NCBI GenBank assembly: GCA_031551865.1
Contig: JAVBMY010000010.1
Coordinates: 1 to 64,000 of the forward strand
Source: Rikenella sp031551865
GTDB taxonomy: Bacteria; Bacteroidota; Bacteroidia; Bacteroidales; Rikenellaceae
Direction of reading: 5' to 3'
DNA length: 64,000 nucleotides
Shown: piece by piece, positions 1-9,278 of the stretch
Layout of the letters: every line of letters begins with the position of its first letter
How positions within the stretch are numbered: position 1 is the stretch's first letter
Notes under the pieces: model-generated
Seen by the model: only the letters and a program-made list of their open reading frames with translations
What the model was told of the DNA's origin: nothing
Database searches by the model: none
Position numbers and translations under genes: made by a program

Positions 1-33
1 GCACAGCCTGGTGTAACCCTCCCTTCTCCCCGC

Positions 34-193
34 GATGCAATAGAATCGGGCGGCCCCCCGGAAAGGGGGGGGGGCCGGTAGAATGGAAAACAACCACAAA
101 AAAGCCAAAAAAATGAGGCCCCCCCCCCCCCCCCCGCGAGCCACCCCCCGCGCCCCCCCCCCCTCCCGGGGGGCCGCCCGATTCTATTGCATC
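34..193. repeat. Long perfect inverted repeat around homopolymeric G and C tracts
   Basis: The arm at 34-61 (starts GATGCAATAGAATCGGGCGG) is perfectly complementary over 28 bases to 166-193. Between the arms are a G run near 65-74, a 17-base C run at 119-135 and an 11-base C run near 153-163. No gene is supported here: the proline-rich reading frame across it is only the C tracts being read. The structure could be a strong hairpin, a repeat element, or partly an assembly artefact, because such tracts are hard to sequence. Confidence 0.75.
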
Positions 194-485
194 ACCACAC
201 AATCTCTGCAAAAACATGCAGCCGCCCCCAGTCCGCCCCGACGGGCTTTGCCCGTGGGGGCGGGCGCACTCCTTCGCTGCAACGCTTGCGCGTTCGCAAC
301 TCAGTCGCTACGGCCGCGCTCTACGCGCGGCCGCACGGCTCGGGATGACAGGGTCAGAGCCTCTTTATCCAGCAGATACTCGTGGGGATATTATACGGTT
401 CAAGGGCAATATCAACGGAGTGCACGAGCGCACCGCCCGGAATGACATATTTCGTAGATTCTTCGCCGACGCTCAGAATGACATG
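194..485. other. Intergenic stretch 3' of tamB with repeat fragments
   Basis: No convincing gene. The stretch carries the recurring word CTCAGTCG-TACGG near 300, which is shared with intergenic DNA near 29540, 48985 and 62300. It also has GGATGACA/GAATGACA half-sites near 345, 440 and 475 of the palindrome family seen intact at 24755, 40351 and 45726. Confidence 0.5.
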
Positions 486-3400
486 CTACTCAGCAGCAGC
501 CTTTTTATTTTCCCGCTTGAGGGCACGTTTTTCCTTGCGAATTTGCTTGTTCTTGCGGCGGTCTTCGGTCCAGGCCTTATACTTGGTTTTCAGGTCGGCC
601 AGGTTGCGGAAATCTTGTGTCCAGTAGACCCCCACCCCACTGTCCTGCAAGCCCTGCGACTCGTCGAAGCTCTCGATCGTACGGGTGAAGCCCTTGAGTT
701 TGAGCGACCCGCTCTTGTTGAGCTGGAGCGTCAGCGCGCCGTCGATCGCCAGCGGGTTGCTGTTCGCTTTGGTGTTGTTTTGGCCGCCGCTCACGTCGTA
801 ACTACCGCCGACCTCGAAACTCAGCTTATTGGGGATGATCGTGGTACCGACATCGAACGTCACCTCTTCCGACGCCATCTCGGTCTGCGGGCGGTAGCCG
901 AAGCGCAGGTTGGTTTTGTTGGTTGAGATCAGGTTACTGATCTGGTTCGAGAGGAATTCCATACCTGCCACCGTGGCCATCGAGCCTCCCACCGTGTTCA
1001 TCGCGTTCATGTCGGGATTGAAACCGTTGGTCACCATCAGCGACACGAACTGCGTGCGGCGCGCCTCTTCGGTATTGAGCAGGTTACGCACCATATTCTG
1101 CACTTCGGGCGTGGTGCCGGGCACCGTCACGTCGAACTTGATGGTCGGCGACAGCAGGCGGTCGCTCAGGTTCAGGATACAGCGGGCCGTGACATTCCCT
1201 GCATTATTATCGGCATCCCCGGTAGCGCTGGCGTACAGCGGCTTGAGCGAGGCGTTCACTTTGTAGGCTGCCGTGAGGTCGACCACCGGGTTCACGGGAT
1301 CGCCCGTCCAGTTGATCGTCCCGCCGGGGTCGATGGTGAAATACTTGTTGATCACGCCGAACATCGTGAACAGGTAAGTACCCTCGGAGATCGTGAACAA
1401 GCCTTCCATATTAAAAATATCGCGCGCCGGGATAACGTCGATGATCAGCCGTCCGTTGCCACGCCCTTTGATTTCGTCGCCCAGCCGGGGGTCCATCACG
1501 ATACGGGCTTCGGTGTTGGGATGCACGCCCAGATTGAGCTTGATCTGCGTTTCGCTCGAAAGGCGCTGCCGCTGGACGTTCCTCTCGCGGCGGAAGACGT
1601 CGACCCGGCTTTCGGCCGGGGGTTTGGCCGAACGGTCGACGAAGGTGATAAAACCGGCGTTCGAAAAACTCGAAGCCTCGTCGAGCGGCAGCACGAAGGT
1701 CGAATTTCCGGCCGTCTCGGCCCGGATGTCGAGCACCGTGGCGCGTTCGTTGCCGTTGATGGTGATGTTGCCCGTGCCGAACGCACGTCCGTAGAAGAGC
1801 GGATTCTGTTCGAGCGTGGTGTTGAGCGAGAGCATCTCGGTAAAATTGGCCGTGATGCCAAAGCGCAGTTTTTTGAAAGACTCGCTGTCAAGCCAGGCCG
1901 AAATGCGCCCTATGCCCCCGATCCCGTCGGTGATGGGCACGGCGGGGGAGAGTTCAAAACGGTTATTCGTAACTTTCACGGGTCCCGCCAAACTGTAGGT
2001 GACGTTGGTATAGCCCACGGTGGCCGTGTAGTTCTTCACGTCGATGGTGCCGTCGAGCGAGAGGCGGGGCCCTTCGCCGCTCAACACCAAGTGGGTGTCG
2101 GCCTCGCCGCGGGTGTTGACCAATATGCCCTTGAGCAGGGGTTCGAGGAAAGCCATGTCGAAGTGCGGGAAATCGAACGTCACCCGGTAGCGTTTTTGCA
2201 GGTTGCTGTAGAATCCCTTCACGGGACGCGAACCGTCGGGGGCAATAGCAGAAAAGCGCACAGCCTTATTCGCGCGGTCCCAGTCGCTTTCCAGGTCGAC
2301 GTGACCGAGGGGGTGACCGTTGAACCCGAGCGAGTCGAGCGACAGGTCGGCTGTAAATTGGAACTCGCCCAGCGGAGCTACGACATCGATGTCGCCGCTT
2401 AGGTAACCCTCGGGCTTATAGCCCGTATTACCCGCGAAACGCGACAGGGGCGAGATGTCGAAGCCGCGGATGGCTACCCGGAGCGTGTCGCTGTCGGAGC
2501 GTGTCGAGAGACCCGATGCGGCAAAGGATTGTTGTCCCGACGAGATCCGGAAATCCCACACCTCGATCCGGTCTTTGGAATAGACGATCCGGCTGGCGTC
2601 GATCAGCCAGCGGCGCCCTTCGAGTTCAAACGCCCCGGGGTGCAGTTCCGTGTCGAAACGGGCGGCTCCTTCGGGGGTTTTTCCGATGGTTGTGGTGGTG
2701 CTGACAATGGCTCCGGTGCGGCGGGTCGAGTCGGCGAAACGGGCGCTGAGTGTGACGCGGTTCTTCCTCAGGCCGAGTTGCACGGAGAGGTTGGGCAGGT
2801 CGGTGTTCCCCACTCCGAACCGTTTCGAGCTGACGAACATTCCCACCGAGTCGGCATGGTTGCGGCCCGTGACGAAGAGCGACTCGACATACAGGTTGTT
2901 CGTGAGGATATAGTCGCTGTTGGCATTCAGGCTAAAGCTGTCCTCGTGGGGATTGAACAGGAAGGTGAGGTTCGACCCCTTGGCCACCTCAAGCCCCGGC
3001 AGAAAGATGGCTGCCACATTATTGGCCTCCTTGACGTTCACCGTGATCCGGTATTGGCCGTCGGGATAAGGCACGGGATCTTCGGAAGGCTTCGGTTTGC
3101 GGGTCTTACGGCGTTTGGCGGCCGCATCGGGCACCGACGCGTCGAGCGGGGGAATGTCGGGCAGGTAATGCTGCACCGACTCGCCGAGAAAGCGGAACAT
3201 GCTGCTGTAACTGTTCTTCCCGTGCAACTCGATGTCGGCGAAATGCGAATTGATGCTCATGAACTTCGACGTCTCGGTGTTGCGGGCGAACACATTGATC
3301 GCCCCCACACGCACGGTGTCTGTGAGCGATACATAATAGAGGCTGTCGATGGTCAGGTCGCCGTTCAGGTTGTCGAGCGTGTTGCCCGTGGCATGGGCCC

Positions 3401-5048
3401 TCAGGCGCCCGGCCAGTTGCGACACGGTGTCTTTGGCGAAATGCAGGGCGTAGAAGTCGGCCCGGTCGAGCGTCATGTCGAAATCGTAGGCCGGAACAGC
3501 CTGCGTGAGATCGAAGCGACCGTCGATGCTGGCCGTGAAGTTGGTGTCGCGGCTGTGGATGTGCCCGGTGAAAGTGCGCCCTGCGAAATCACCGTCAATG
3601 GCGATGTCCCGGTAGGTGTAGCCGCGGTATTCGAGTTGGGAGATATCGGCGGTGGTCGACACTGTCAGGTCGCGTCCGCGGGCAAAGGCGTTCACGTCGG
3701 CCTCGAACGACACGGCGCCCAACCCCTGGATCCCGGCCAGTACTCCCGGACGGAACCCGGCAGTGGCCAGGCTGCCCACGAAGTGAGAACCCGATCCCGA
3801 CGGCAGGAAACGTAGTCGTCCGCGCACCGCGCCCTGATTGGTACTGAGTGTGCCGCTGGCCGTGAAATTTTTGAGCATTCCGTCGAATACGCCCCGGAAT
3901 CCGATGCGCCCGCACTGTTCGAGCAGCGCGGTCTGCGCGAATGCTTTGCCAGTCACGTCGCGGTAAAGCGCAGAGATGTCGGCGGCATCGGTCGCGAGTT
4001 CTTCGAGATTGAATACGAAACGGGTCGAGGCCACGGCGGGCAGGCCCGTGATACGGAAGGCCGCCGTGAGGCTCGTATGGTCGGCCGTATTGACGTTAAC
4101 CAGCCGGCCGTGCAGGTCGCTCACCGGCCCTTCGACCGTGCCTTCGAACCAGATGGCAGGCACCATGTCCGAGGGGCGTTTCATGAAGGCCGAGAGCGTA
4201 GGGTAAGACAGGTGCGAGCGGCGGAACGAGGCGTCGAACGCCACTTTGTTCACAAAATCCTTGTAGTCCCGCCACGAATCGTAGAGCAGGTAGAGGTGTC
4301 CGGCGTCAAGGCGCGAGTCGGGAGTCACGAGCAGCAGGTCGTCGAACTTCAGCCCCTTTTCGTTCACTTCGACTCGGGCCGATTGCAGGCGGTCGAGGCG
4401 GAAGCCGCCCTTTTCGGTGAACGAGAGGTTCTCGAACGTGCAGCGCACGTCGTAGTTATCGACACGAATATCGTGCACGTGCAGGTTCAGGCCGGTCAGG
4501 TCGAGGTCTTTGAAGTTCACCCCATGGTTGCGTTCCGGTACCCCGGCCACACGGTAGGTGAACCGCATATTACGGATGTCAAGTTCGGCCGCTTTGATCC
4601 GGAAGTCGCCCTGTTCGCGGGGTTCTTTGGCTTTGAGGTGGTCTAGCACCCGTTTGATGTTCATCGTGCCGGTGCTGTCCTTGCCGAGGTGCATCACCGC
4701 ACCGCTGAGCGACACGGTGCCGAGCGAGAGTTCGCCGGTGAAGAAATTGAGTACGCTGACATTGGTACGGATGCTGTCGACATAGAGGAGGGTGTCGCGG
4801 GCCGGGTTGCCATTGGGGTCGCCGACGAAGAATCCCTCGACCGTGGCCCGGTTGAAGAAGGCGATGTCGACGTGCCGGATCGAGATCGTGGTCTGCGTCT
4901 TTTCGGAGAGCCATCCCGTGAGTTTGCGCACAGCATAATTCTGCACGGCCCCGATCTGCAACAGCAGTCCGGCCACAATAGGCAGGATGATCGCCGCAAT
5001 AATGAGCGACGACACGACGGCCAGGGTTATTTTAAATGTTTTCTTCAA
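486..5048 (-). CDS. tamB: TamB-like translocation/assembly module protein (DUF490)
   Basis: This is a 1520-residue envelope protein. Residues about 7-30 form an uncleaved N-terminal membrane anchor. The long middle region looks like repeated beta-strand, as expected for an AsmA/TamB-type lipid-transport groove. The C-terminal 350 residues match the DUF490/TamB domain, and the tail is rich in Lys and Arg. TamB family members span the periplasm between inner and outer membrane and are linked to phospholipid transport or outer-membrane protein assembly. The start is TTG at 5046-5048; a stop lies just upstream in frame, so no ATG is available. The length is in the usual range. The gene stands alone and is divergent from exbB. 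The precise substrate cannot be told from sequence. Confidence 0.85.
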   Translation of the reverse strand: MKKTFKITLAVVSSLIIAAIILPIVAGLLLQIGAVQNYAVRKLTGWLSEKTQTTISIRHVDIAFFNRATVEGFFVGDPNGNPARDTLLYVDSIRTNVSVLNFFTGELSLGTVSLSGAVMHLGKDSTGTMNIKRVLDHLKAKEPREQGDFRIKAAELDIRNMRFTYRVAGVPERNHGVNFKDLDLTGLNLHVHDIRVDNYDVRCTFENLSFTEKGGFRLDRLQSARVEVNEKGLKFDDLLLVTPDSRLDAGHLYLLYDSWRDYKDFVNKVAFDASFRRSHLSYPTLSAFMKRPSDMVPAIWFEGTVEGPVSDLHGRLVNVNTADHTSLTAAFRITGLPAVASTRFVFNLEELATDAADISALYRDVTGKAFAQTALLEQCGRIGFRGVFDGMLKNFTASGTLSTNQGAVRGRLRFLPSGSGSHFVGSLATAGFRPGVLAGIQGLGAVSFEADVNAFARGRDLTVSTTADISQLEYRGYTYRDIAIDGDFAGRTFTGHIHSRDTNFTASIDGRFDLTQAVPAYDFDMTLDRADFYALHFAKDTVSQLAGRLRAHATGNTLDNLNGDLTIDSLYYVSLTDTVRVGAINVFARNTETSKFMSINSHFADIELHGKNSYSSMFRFLGESVQHYLPDIPPLDASVPDAAAKRRKTRKPKPSEDPVPYPDGQYRITVNVKEANNVAAIFLPGLEVAKGSNLTFLFNPHEDSFSLNANSDYILTNNLYVESLFVTGRNHADSVGMFVSSKRFGVGNTDLPNLSVQLGLRKNRVTLSARFADSTRRTGAIVSTTTTIGKTPEGAARFDTELHPGAFELEGRRWLIDASRIVYSKDRIEVWDFRISSGQQSFAASGLSTRSDSDTLRVAIRGFDISPLSRFAGNTGYKPEGYLSGDIDVVAPLGEFQFTADLSLDSLGFNGHPLGHVDLESDWDRANKAVRFSAIAPDGSRPVKGFYSNLQKRYRVTFDFPHFDMAFLEPLLKGILVNTRGEADTHLVLSGEGPRLSLDGTIDVKNYTATVGYTNVTYSLAGPVKVTNNRFELSPAVPITDGIGGIGRISAWLDSESFKKLRFGITANFTEMLSLNTTLEQNPLFYGRAFGTGNITINGNERATVLDIRAETAGNSTFVLPLDEASSFSNAGFITFVDRSAKPPAESRVDVFRRERNVQRQRLSSETQIKLNLGVHPNTEARIVMDPRLGDEIKGRGNGRLIIDVIPARDIFNMEGLFTISEGTYLFTMFGVINKYFTIDPGGTINWTGDPVNPVVDLTAAYKVNASLKPLYASATGDADNNAGNVTARCILNLSDRLLSPTIKFDVTVPGTTPEVQNMVRNLLNTEEARRTQFVSLMVTNGFNPDMNAMNTVGGSMATVAGMEFLSNQISNLISTNKTNLRFGYRPQTEMASEEVTFDVGTTIIPNKLSFEVGGSYDVSGGQNNTKANSNPLAIDGALTLQLNKSGSLKLKGFTRTIESFDESQGLQDSGVGVYWTQDFRNLADLKTKYKAWTEDRRKNKQIRKEKRALKRENKKAAAE

Positions 5049-5151
5049 GTATATTTATCGCCAGATAGCCCGGTTTTCTTAACAAGGGGCGTGCCACGGG
5101 CGCGTCACCGAACAGGCAGTTCTCTGATTCTGCTGATGTGCGGAGAAAGAG

Positions 5152-5305
5152 GCGCCCGGCCCCAGCCCCCCCCTCCGACAATGCAAAGCGTTGTGGGGCC
5201 GGGCGCCCCGAGCCGCTTGCTGCACGGCTAAAGCCGTTTCGCAGAGCGGTCGCAAAGCCCAGAGAAAAGCAGGCCTGCTGCGCTGCGCTCCGCAGGCCGC
5301 CCACA
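5152..5305. repeat. Modular hairpin array between tamB and exbB
   Basis: Three hairpins follow one another. The first has arms GCGCCCGGCCCC and GGGGCCGGGCGC (about 5152-5208). The second lies in the CCGAGCCGC ... GCGG block. The third is built on GCAGGCCTGC/GCAGGCCGCC (about 5268-5300). The same order with the linker CGGAGAAA recurs near 6860-6980, 9165-9225, 31340-31480 and 34040-34110. Nothing else is seen in 5049-5421. Confidence 0.6.
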
Positions 5306-5421
5306 AGTATCCCGCACCAAAGTTTACGGGAACGCGCGGACGGTTCGGTAATTCCCCGTACGGGTGCACACGAACGAGCAAATTTACACAATAATACTCA
5401 GCCTGCCTCGGCAAAAATCAC

Positions 5422-5429
5422 TATCTTTG
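5422..5429 (+). promoter_or_regulatory. Bacteroidota-type -7 promoter box for exbB
   Basis: TATCTTTG matches the Bacteroidota TAnnTTTG element and lies 26 bases before the exbB start. The -33 element is weak. Confidence 0.6.
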
Positions 5430-5455
5430 CCCATTAACAAAAAATATCAGGAATT

Positions 5456-6202
5456 ATGCTCCTCGCGCAAACACTGACCACCGCCGCCGATGCGGCCGCC
5501 AAACCCGAATCCATGGGCCTCGGATCGCTCATCATGGCCGGGGGCTGGCTGATGATCCCCCTGTTCATCCTGTTCGGCGTGGCCATCTTCATATTCATCG
5601 AGCGCTACCGCGAGATTCGCAAAGCCTCGGACAAAACCGACATCGCCTTCATGGCCCGCATCCGCGACCTTATTTTCGAAGGCAAGAACGACCAGGCCCT
5701 CCAGCTCTGCCGCCAGCGCCGCACCCCCACCGCCCGCATGGTTGAGCGCGGGATCATGAACATCGGCCGCCCGAAATCCGAGATACAGGCCGCCATCGAA
5801 AACGTGGGCAACCTCGAAGTGTCGAAGCTCGAAAACGGTCTCCCGTTTCTGGCCACCACCGCGGGCGGCGCCCCTATGATCGGGTTCCTCGGCACCGTGC
5901 TCGGCATGGTGCAGGCCTTCATGAACCTGGCCTCGGCGGGCGGCGGCGTCGACATGGCGCTGCTCTCGGGTGGCATGTACACCGCCATGATCACCACCGT
6001 GGGCGGTTTGGTCGTGGGGATCCCCGCCTATTTCGGCTACAACTTCCTCGTGGCCCGCATCGAAAAGCTCGTTTTCCAGATGGAAGCCAACACCATCGCC
6101 TTCATGGACATCGTCAGCGGCATCCGCCCCCCTGAACAACCCCAGGCCCAACCCGCCCAGCCGCTGCTCACTCCTCAAAAGAACCGCAACCCATGGCAAT
6201 AA
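5456..6202 (+). CDS. exbB: MotA/TolQ/ExbB proton channel family protein
   Basis: A 248-residue inner-membrane protein with three predicted membrane segments (about 28-48, 130-155 and 170-195) and a cytoplasmic loop between the first two, the normal ExbB/TolQ layout. With ExbD it forms a proton-motive-force-driven motor that energises TonB-dependent outer-membrane transport or Tol-type envelope maintenance. It overlaps exbD by 10 bases, which implies translational coupling. No tonB or tolB lies next to it, so ExbB versus TolQ assignment is a family-level call. The start follows a TAnnTTTG promoter closely. Confidence 0.88.
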   Translation: MLLAQTLTTAADAAAKPESMGLGSLIMAGGWLMIPLFILFGVAIFIFIERYREIRKASDKTDIAFMARIRDLIFEGKNDQALQLCRQRRTPTARMVERGIMNIGRPKSEIQAAIENVGNLEVSKLENGLPFLATTAGGAPMIGFLGTVLGMVQAFMNLASAGGGVDMALLSGGMYTAMITTVGGLVVGIPAYFGYNFLVARIEKLVFQMEANTIAFMDIVSGIRPPEQPQAQPAQPLLTPQKNRNPWQ

Positions 6203-6588
6203 AACGAGGCTCGAAAATAGAGATCGGTACCAGCTCGGCCTCGATGACCGACCTGATGTTCCTGCTGTTGCTGTTCCTGATGATCGCCACCACACTGATC
6301 AATCCCAACGCGCTCAAGTTGTTGCTCCCGCAAAGCAAGAACGTCACCAATACCGAGAAACCGATGACCACCGTGTCGATCGACGCCGAGCTCCGCTACT
6401 TTGTCGAGATGGAGCCCGTGTCCCCCGATCAGCTCGAAAGCAGCCTCCAGGCGAGGCTCGAAGGCATCGAAGACCCGATCATCTCGCTCCACTGCGACGA
6501 GAGCGTTCCCACGCGCGAAATCGTGCGGGTGATGGACATCGGCATCAAGCACGGCTACAAAGTGGTGCTGGCGGTCAAGAAGATATAG
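6193..6588 (+). CDS. exbD: ExbD/TolR family biopolymer transport protein
   Basis: A 131-residue protein with one N-terminal membrane helix (about 18-37). The helix begins with the conserved membrane Asp in SMTDLMFLLL, the residue that takes part in proton movement in ExbD/TolR. A small periplasmic domain follows. It overlaps the end of exbB and is the second gene of a two-gene operon. The stop codon (6586-6588) runs directly into the first base of a 35-base hairpin, the head of a repeated structured element. Confidence 0.88.
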   Translation: MAIKRGSKIEIGTSSASMTDLMFLLLLFLMIATTLINPNALKLLLPQSKNVTNTEKPMTTVSIDAELRYFVEMEPVSPDQLESSLQARLEGIEDPIISLHCDESVPTREIVRVMDIGIKHGYKVVLAVKKI

Positions 6589-6770
6589 TTGCACAAATCG
6601 TATTGAATACGATTTGTGCAACTTTCTGTGGATAGCGGCTTCCGGGCATTCGATCCTCGAAAAGCATTTGCGCTCCCCACGCCCTTACCCCACACGCCGC
6701 GCAAGGTCCTTTTCTCGGATCGAATGCCCGGAAGCCGGTGAGAAAAAGTTGGAGGGGGCGGAGAGGAAAG
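6588..6770 (+). repeat. Structured 3' element, copy 1 (family 1)
   Basis: A terminal hairpin at 6588-6622 (arms GTTGCACAAATCGTATT and AATACGATTTGTGCAAC) starts in the exbD stop codon. A perfect 21-bp stem follows, 6636-6656 with 6717-6737. It encloses the family core AAAAGCATTTGCGCT ... GCGCAAGGTCC. After the stem comes a purine-rich AAGTTGGAGG tract. Copies 2-5 are at 8931, 21377, 22615 and 52172. Confidence 0.8.
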
Positions 6771-6773
6771 AAG

Positions 6774-6985
6774 CGGCCACCCGCACCCGGCGAAACTCGC
6801 AAAGCGAGTTTGCGGGTGGCCGATGGGCTGACGCAAGATCAAACGATTCGCTTTACGTTCGCCGAAAACTCGCGCCCGCCCCTCCCCCCCTTTAGGGCGG
6901 GCGCGCCGAGCCGCTTGCGACGCGATTTACATCGCTTACGCAGAGCGGCCGCAAAGCTCGGAGAAAGACAGGCCTGCTCGCCTTG
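6774..6985. repeat. Modular hairpin array between exbD and argS
   Basis: A hairpin with arms CGGCCACCCGCA and TGCGGGTGGCCG covers 6774-6822. A CGCCC/GGGCG hairpin (about 6866-6903) and the CCGAGCCGC ... CTCGGAGAAA block ending in CAGGCCTGC (about 6905-6976) follow. The rest of 6986-7128 shows no gene or recognised site. Confidence 0.6.
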
Positions 6986-7128
6986 AGTTCACTTTGTGGC
7001 CTCCTTGCTCCTACTCGCTCGGCATAGCTCGCAAGCGATCTCTGCCCTCGCTATGGGCGTCGCTTCGGCTCGCAGGCCGCGCCCGGACCGAACAGCAACC
7101 TCAAAGAACATAGCAACAACCACCCGAT

Positions 7129-8928
7129 ATGACCCCCGAAACCCTCGTCACCGACCTGTGCGCGCAAGCCCTCGCCGCCCTTTACGGCGCCGACCCCGCG
7201 CTGGTACAAGTCAGCAAGACCCGCAAAGAATTCAGCGGCGACTATACCCTCGTCACTTTCCCCCTGCTCAAAGCCTCGCGCAAAAGCCCCGAGCAGACCG
7301 CGCAGGAGGTCGGCGAATGGCTGTTGAAAAACACGCCCCACATCCGCGATTTCAACGTCATCAAAGGCTTCCTTAACCTGTCGCTCGACGGGGCCTACTG
7401 GCTCGGCCGGCTTGAAGGCATCAGCGCCCCGTCCTACGGTTTCACCTGCGACAGCGGGCGCACCGTGATGGTCGAATACTCGTCGCCCAACACCAACAAA
7501 CCCCTCCATCTGGGGCACCTGCGCAACATCCTGCTGGGCTATTCGGTGGCGCAAATCTCCGAAGCCTGCGGCCACAATACTGTCAAGGCAAATCTGGTGA
7601 ACGACCGCGGCATACACATCTGCAAATCCATGATCGCCTGGCAGCTCTTCGGCGACGGCGAGACCCCCGAGAGCAGCGGCATGAAGGGCGACCACCTCGT
7701 AGGTAAATACTATGTCGCTTTCGACCGCGCCTACAAAGCCGAGATCAAAGAGCTGACGGAGCGCGGCTGCAATGAAGAGCAGGCCAAGCGCGAAGCCCCC
7801 ATCATGCAGCAGGCACAAGAGATGCTCCGCCTGTGGGAAGCCAAAGACCCCGAAATCTACGCCCTCTGGCAACGGATGAACGGCTGGGTCTACGCCGGTT
7901 TCGACAAGACTTACGCGCTGATGGGCGTATCGTTCGACAAAACCTACTACGAATCCGACACCTACCTGCTCGGCAAAGCGCTCGTGCAAAAGGGCCTCGA
8001 AAAAGGCGTATTCTACAAGCGCGACGACGGCTCCGTATGGGTCGACCTGACCGCCGACGGGCTCGACGAGAAACTGCTCCTGCGCGCCGACGGCACCAGC
8101 GTCTACATGACCCAGGACCTCGGCACCGCTGTGCAACGCTTCAACGAATACCGCCTCGACGACATGGTCTACGTGGTGGGCAACGAACAGAACTACCACT
8201 TTCAGGTGCTCAAGCTGATCCTCAAAAAGCTCGGTTACGCCTGGAGCGACCACATTTTCCACCTCTCGTACGGGATGGTTGAACTGCCCGAGGGCAAGAT
8301 GAAATCGCGCGAAGGCACCGTGGTCGACGCCGACGACCTGATGGCCGAGATGATCGCTACGGCCCGCGAGATGTCCGAGGAGCTCGGCAAGCTCGATGGC
8401 CTGACCGACGCCGAGAAAGACGAGATATGCCGCATTATCGGCCTGGGCGCCCTGAAATACTTCATCCTGAAGGTCGATCCCAAAAAGACGATGACCTTCA
8501 ACCCCAAAGAATCGATCGACTTCAACGGTAACACGGGGCCCTTCATTCAGTACACCCACGCGCGCATCAAATCGCTGGCGCGGCGGGCGGGCGGCACCCA
8601 AGGCGCTTCTCCCGACACCCCGGAGAATGACACCAAAGCATTTCAAGGGAGAGAACTCGAACCCAAGGAGATCGAACTGATCAAAATGCTCTCCGAATTG
8701 TCCCCGACCGTCGAACAAGCCGGGCGCGAATACTCGCCCGCACTGATCGCCAACTACGCCTTCGATCTCGCCAAGGAGTACAACCAATACTACCACGACT
8801 ACCCGATTCTCAAAGAGGGCGTGGCGGACGACGACAAACGGTTCCGCCTGGCGCTCTCGCTACAGGTGGCCTCGGCCATCAAAAAGGCGATGGGGCTTTT
8901 GGGCATCGAGGTACCGGAACGGATGTAA
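7129..8928 (+). CDS. argS: Arginyl-tRNA synthetase
   Basis: A 599-residue class I aminoacyl-tRNA synthetase that charges tRNA-Arg in the cytoplasm. The HIGH-type signature HLGH is at residues 127-130, inside the ArgRS motif SPNTNKPLHLGHLRN. The KMSKS-like sequence KMKSR is at about 390-394. The N-terminal additional domain (1-100) and the C-terminal all-alpha anticodon-binding domain (about 470-599, YTHARI near its start) are both present. Length is normal for Bacteroidota. The start at 7129 gives the normal N-terminus. Copy 2 of the structured element begins two bases after the stop. Confidence 0.96.
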   Translation: MTPETLVTDLCAQALAALYGADPALVQVSKTRKEFSGDYTLVTFPLLKASRKSPEQTAQEVGEWLLKNTPHIRDFNVIKGFLNLSLDGAYWLGRLEGISAPSYGFTCDSGRTVMVEYSSPNTNKPLHLGHLRNILLGYSVAQISEACGHNTVKANLVNDRGIHICKSMIAWQLFGDGETPESSGMKGDHLVGKYYVAFDRAYKAEIKELTERGCNEEQAKREAPIMQQAQEMLRLWEAKDPEIYALWQRMNGWVYAGFDKTYALMGVSFDKTYYESDTYLLGKALVQKGLEKGVFYKRDDGSVWVDLTADGLDEKLLLRADGTSVYMTQDLGTAVQRFNEYRLDDMVYVVGNEQNYHFQVLKLILKKLGYAWSDHIFHLSYGMVELPEGKMKSREGTVVDADDLMAEMIATAREMSEELGKLDGLTDAEKDEICRIIGLGALKYFILKVDPKKTMTFNPKESIDFNGNTGPFIQYTHARIKSLARRAGGTQGASPDTPENDTKAFQGRELEPKEIELIKMLSELSPTVEQAGREYSPALIANYAFDLAKEYNQYYHDYPILKEGVADDDKRFRLALSLQVASAIKKAMGLLGIEVPERM

Positions 8929-8930
8929 AA

Positions 8931-9115
8931 GTTGTAAAATCGTGTAGATACGATTTTTGCAACTTTCATGGGGAATAATGGATTTCCGGGTATAGGTTGG
9001 AAAAAGCATTTACGCTCCCCCCGCACATTCCCCTCCCGGCGCATAAGGTCTTTTTTCCAGGCCAGACTCTGGAAATCCGCAAGAGAAAGTTGGAGGGGAA
9101 AAGGGAGGAGAAAAG
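8931..9115 (+). repeat. Structured 3' element, copy 2 (family 1)
   Basis: A terminal hairpin at 8931-8963 begins two bases after the argS stop. The stem arms (GGATTTCC 8980-8987 with GGAAATCC 9071-9078, plus TGGAAAAA with TTTTTTCCA) differ from copy 1 but still pair. The core AAAAAGCATTTACGCT ... GCGCATAAGGTC and the trailing AAGTTGGAGGGG tract are conserved. Confidence 0.8.
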
Positions 9116-9226
9116 CAGCCACCCGCACCCAGCGAGTTCGCGTAGCGAACTGCGGGTGGCTGCTATGCTCGCTACGCTGCGCCGAAACGGAGAAAGGCAG
9201 GCCTGCTTCGCAGGCCGCAGTACACA
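9116..9226. repeat. Hairpin modules before ffh
   Basis: A hairpin with arms GCAGCCACCCGCA and TGCGGGTGGCTGC (about 9115-9164) matches the one after copy 1. It is followed by CGGAGAAAGGCAGGCCTGC and a GCAGGCC inverted half. Confidence 0.55.
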
Positions 9227-9278
9227 ATAAATACAGGTGGTACGAACGTACCGCACACTTAAGAATCCGCAATACACC

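Noticed and set aside
83..926. Proline-rich and basic frames across the start of the window
   Set aside because: They translate homopolymers and repeat DNA, then run antisense through the 3' end of tamB.
8581..8670. Possible repeat-derived insertion in ArgS (GGTQGASPDTPENDTKAFQG)
   Set aside because: The linker is only a few residues longer than I expect, and the DNA shows only a weak likeness to the repeats.
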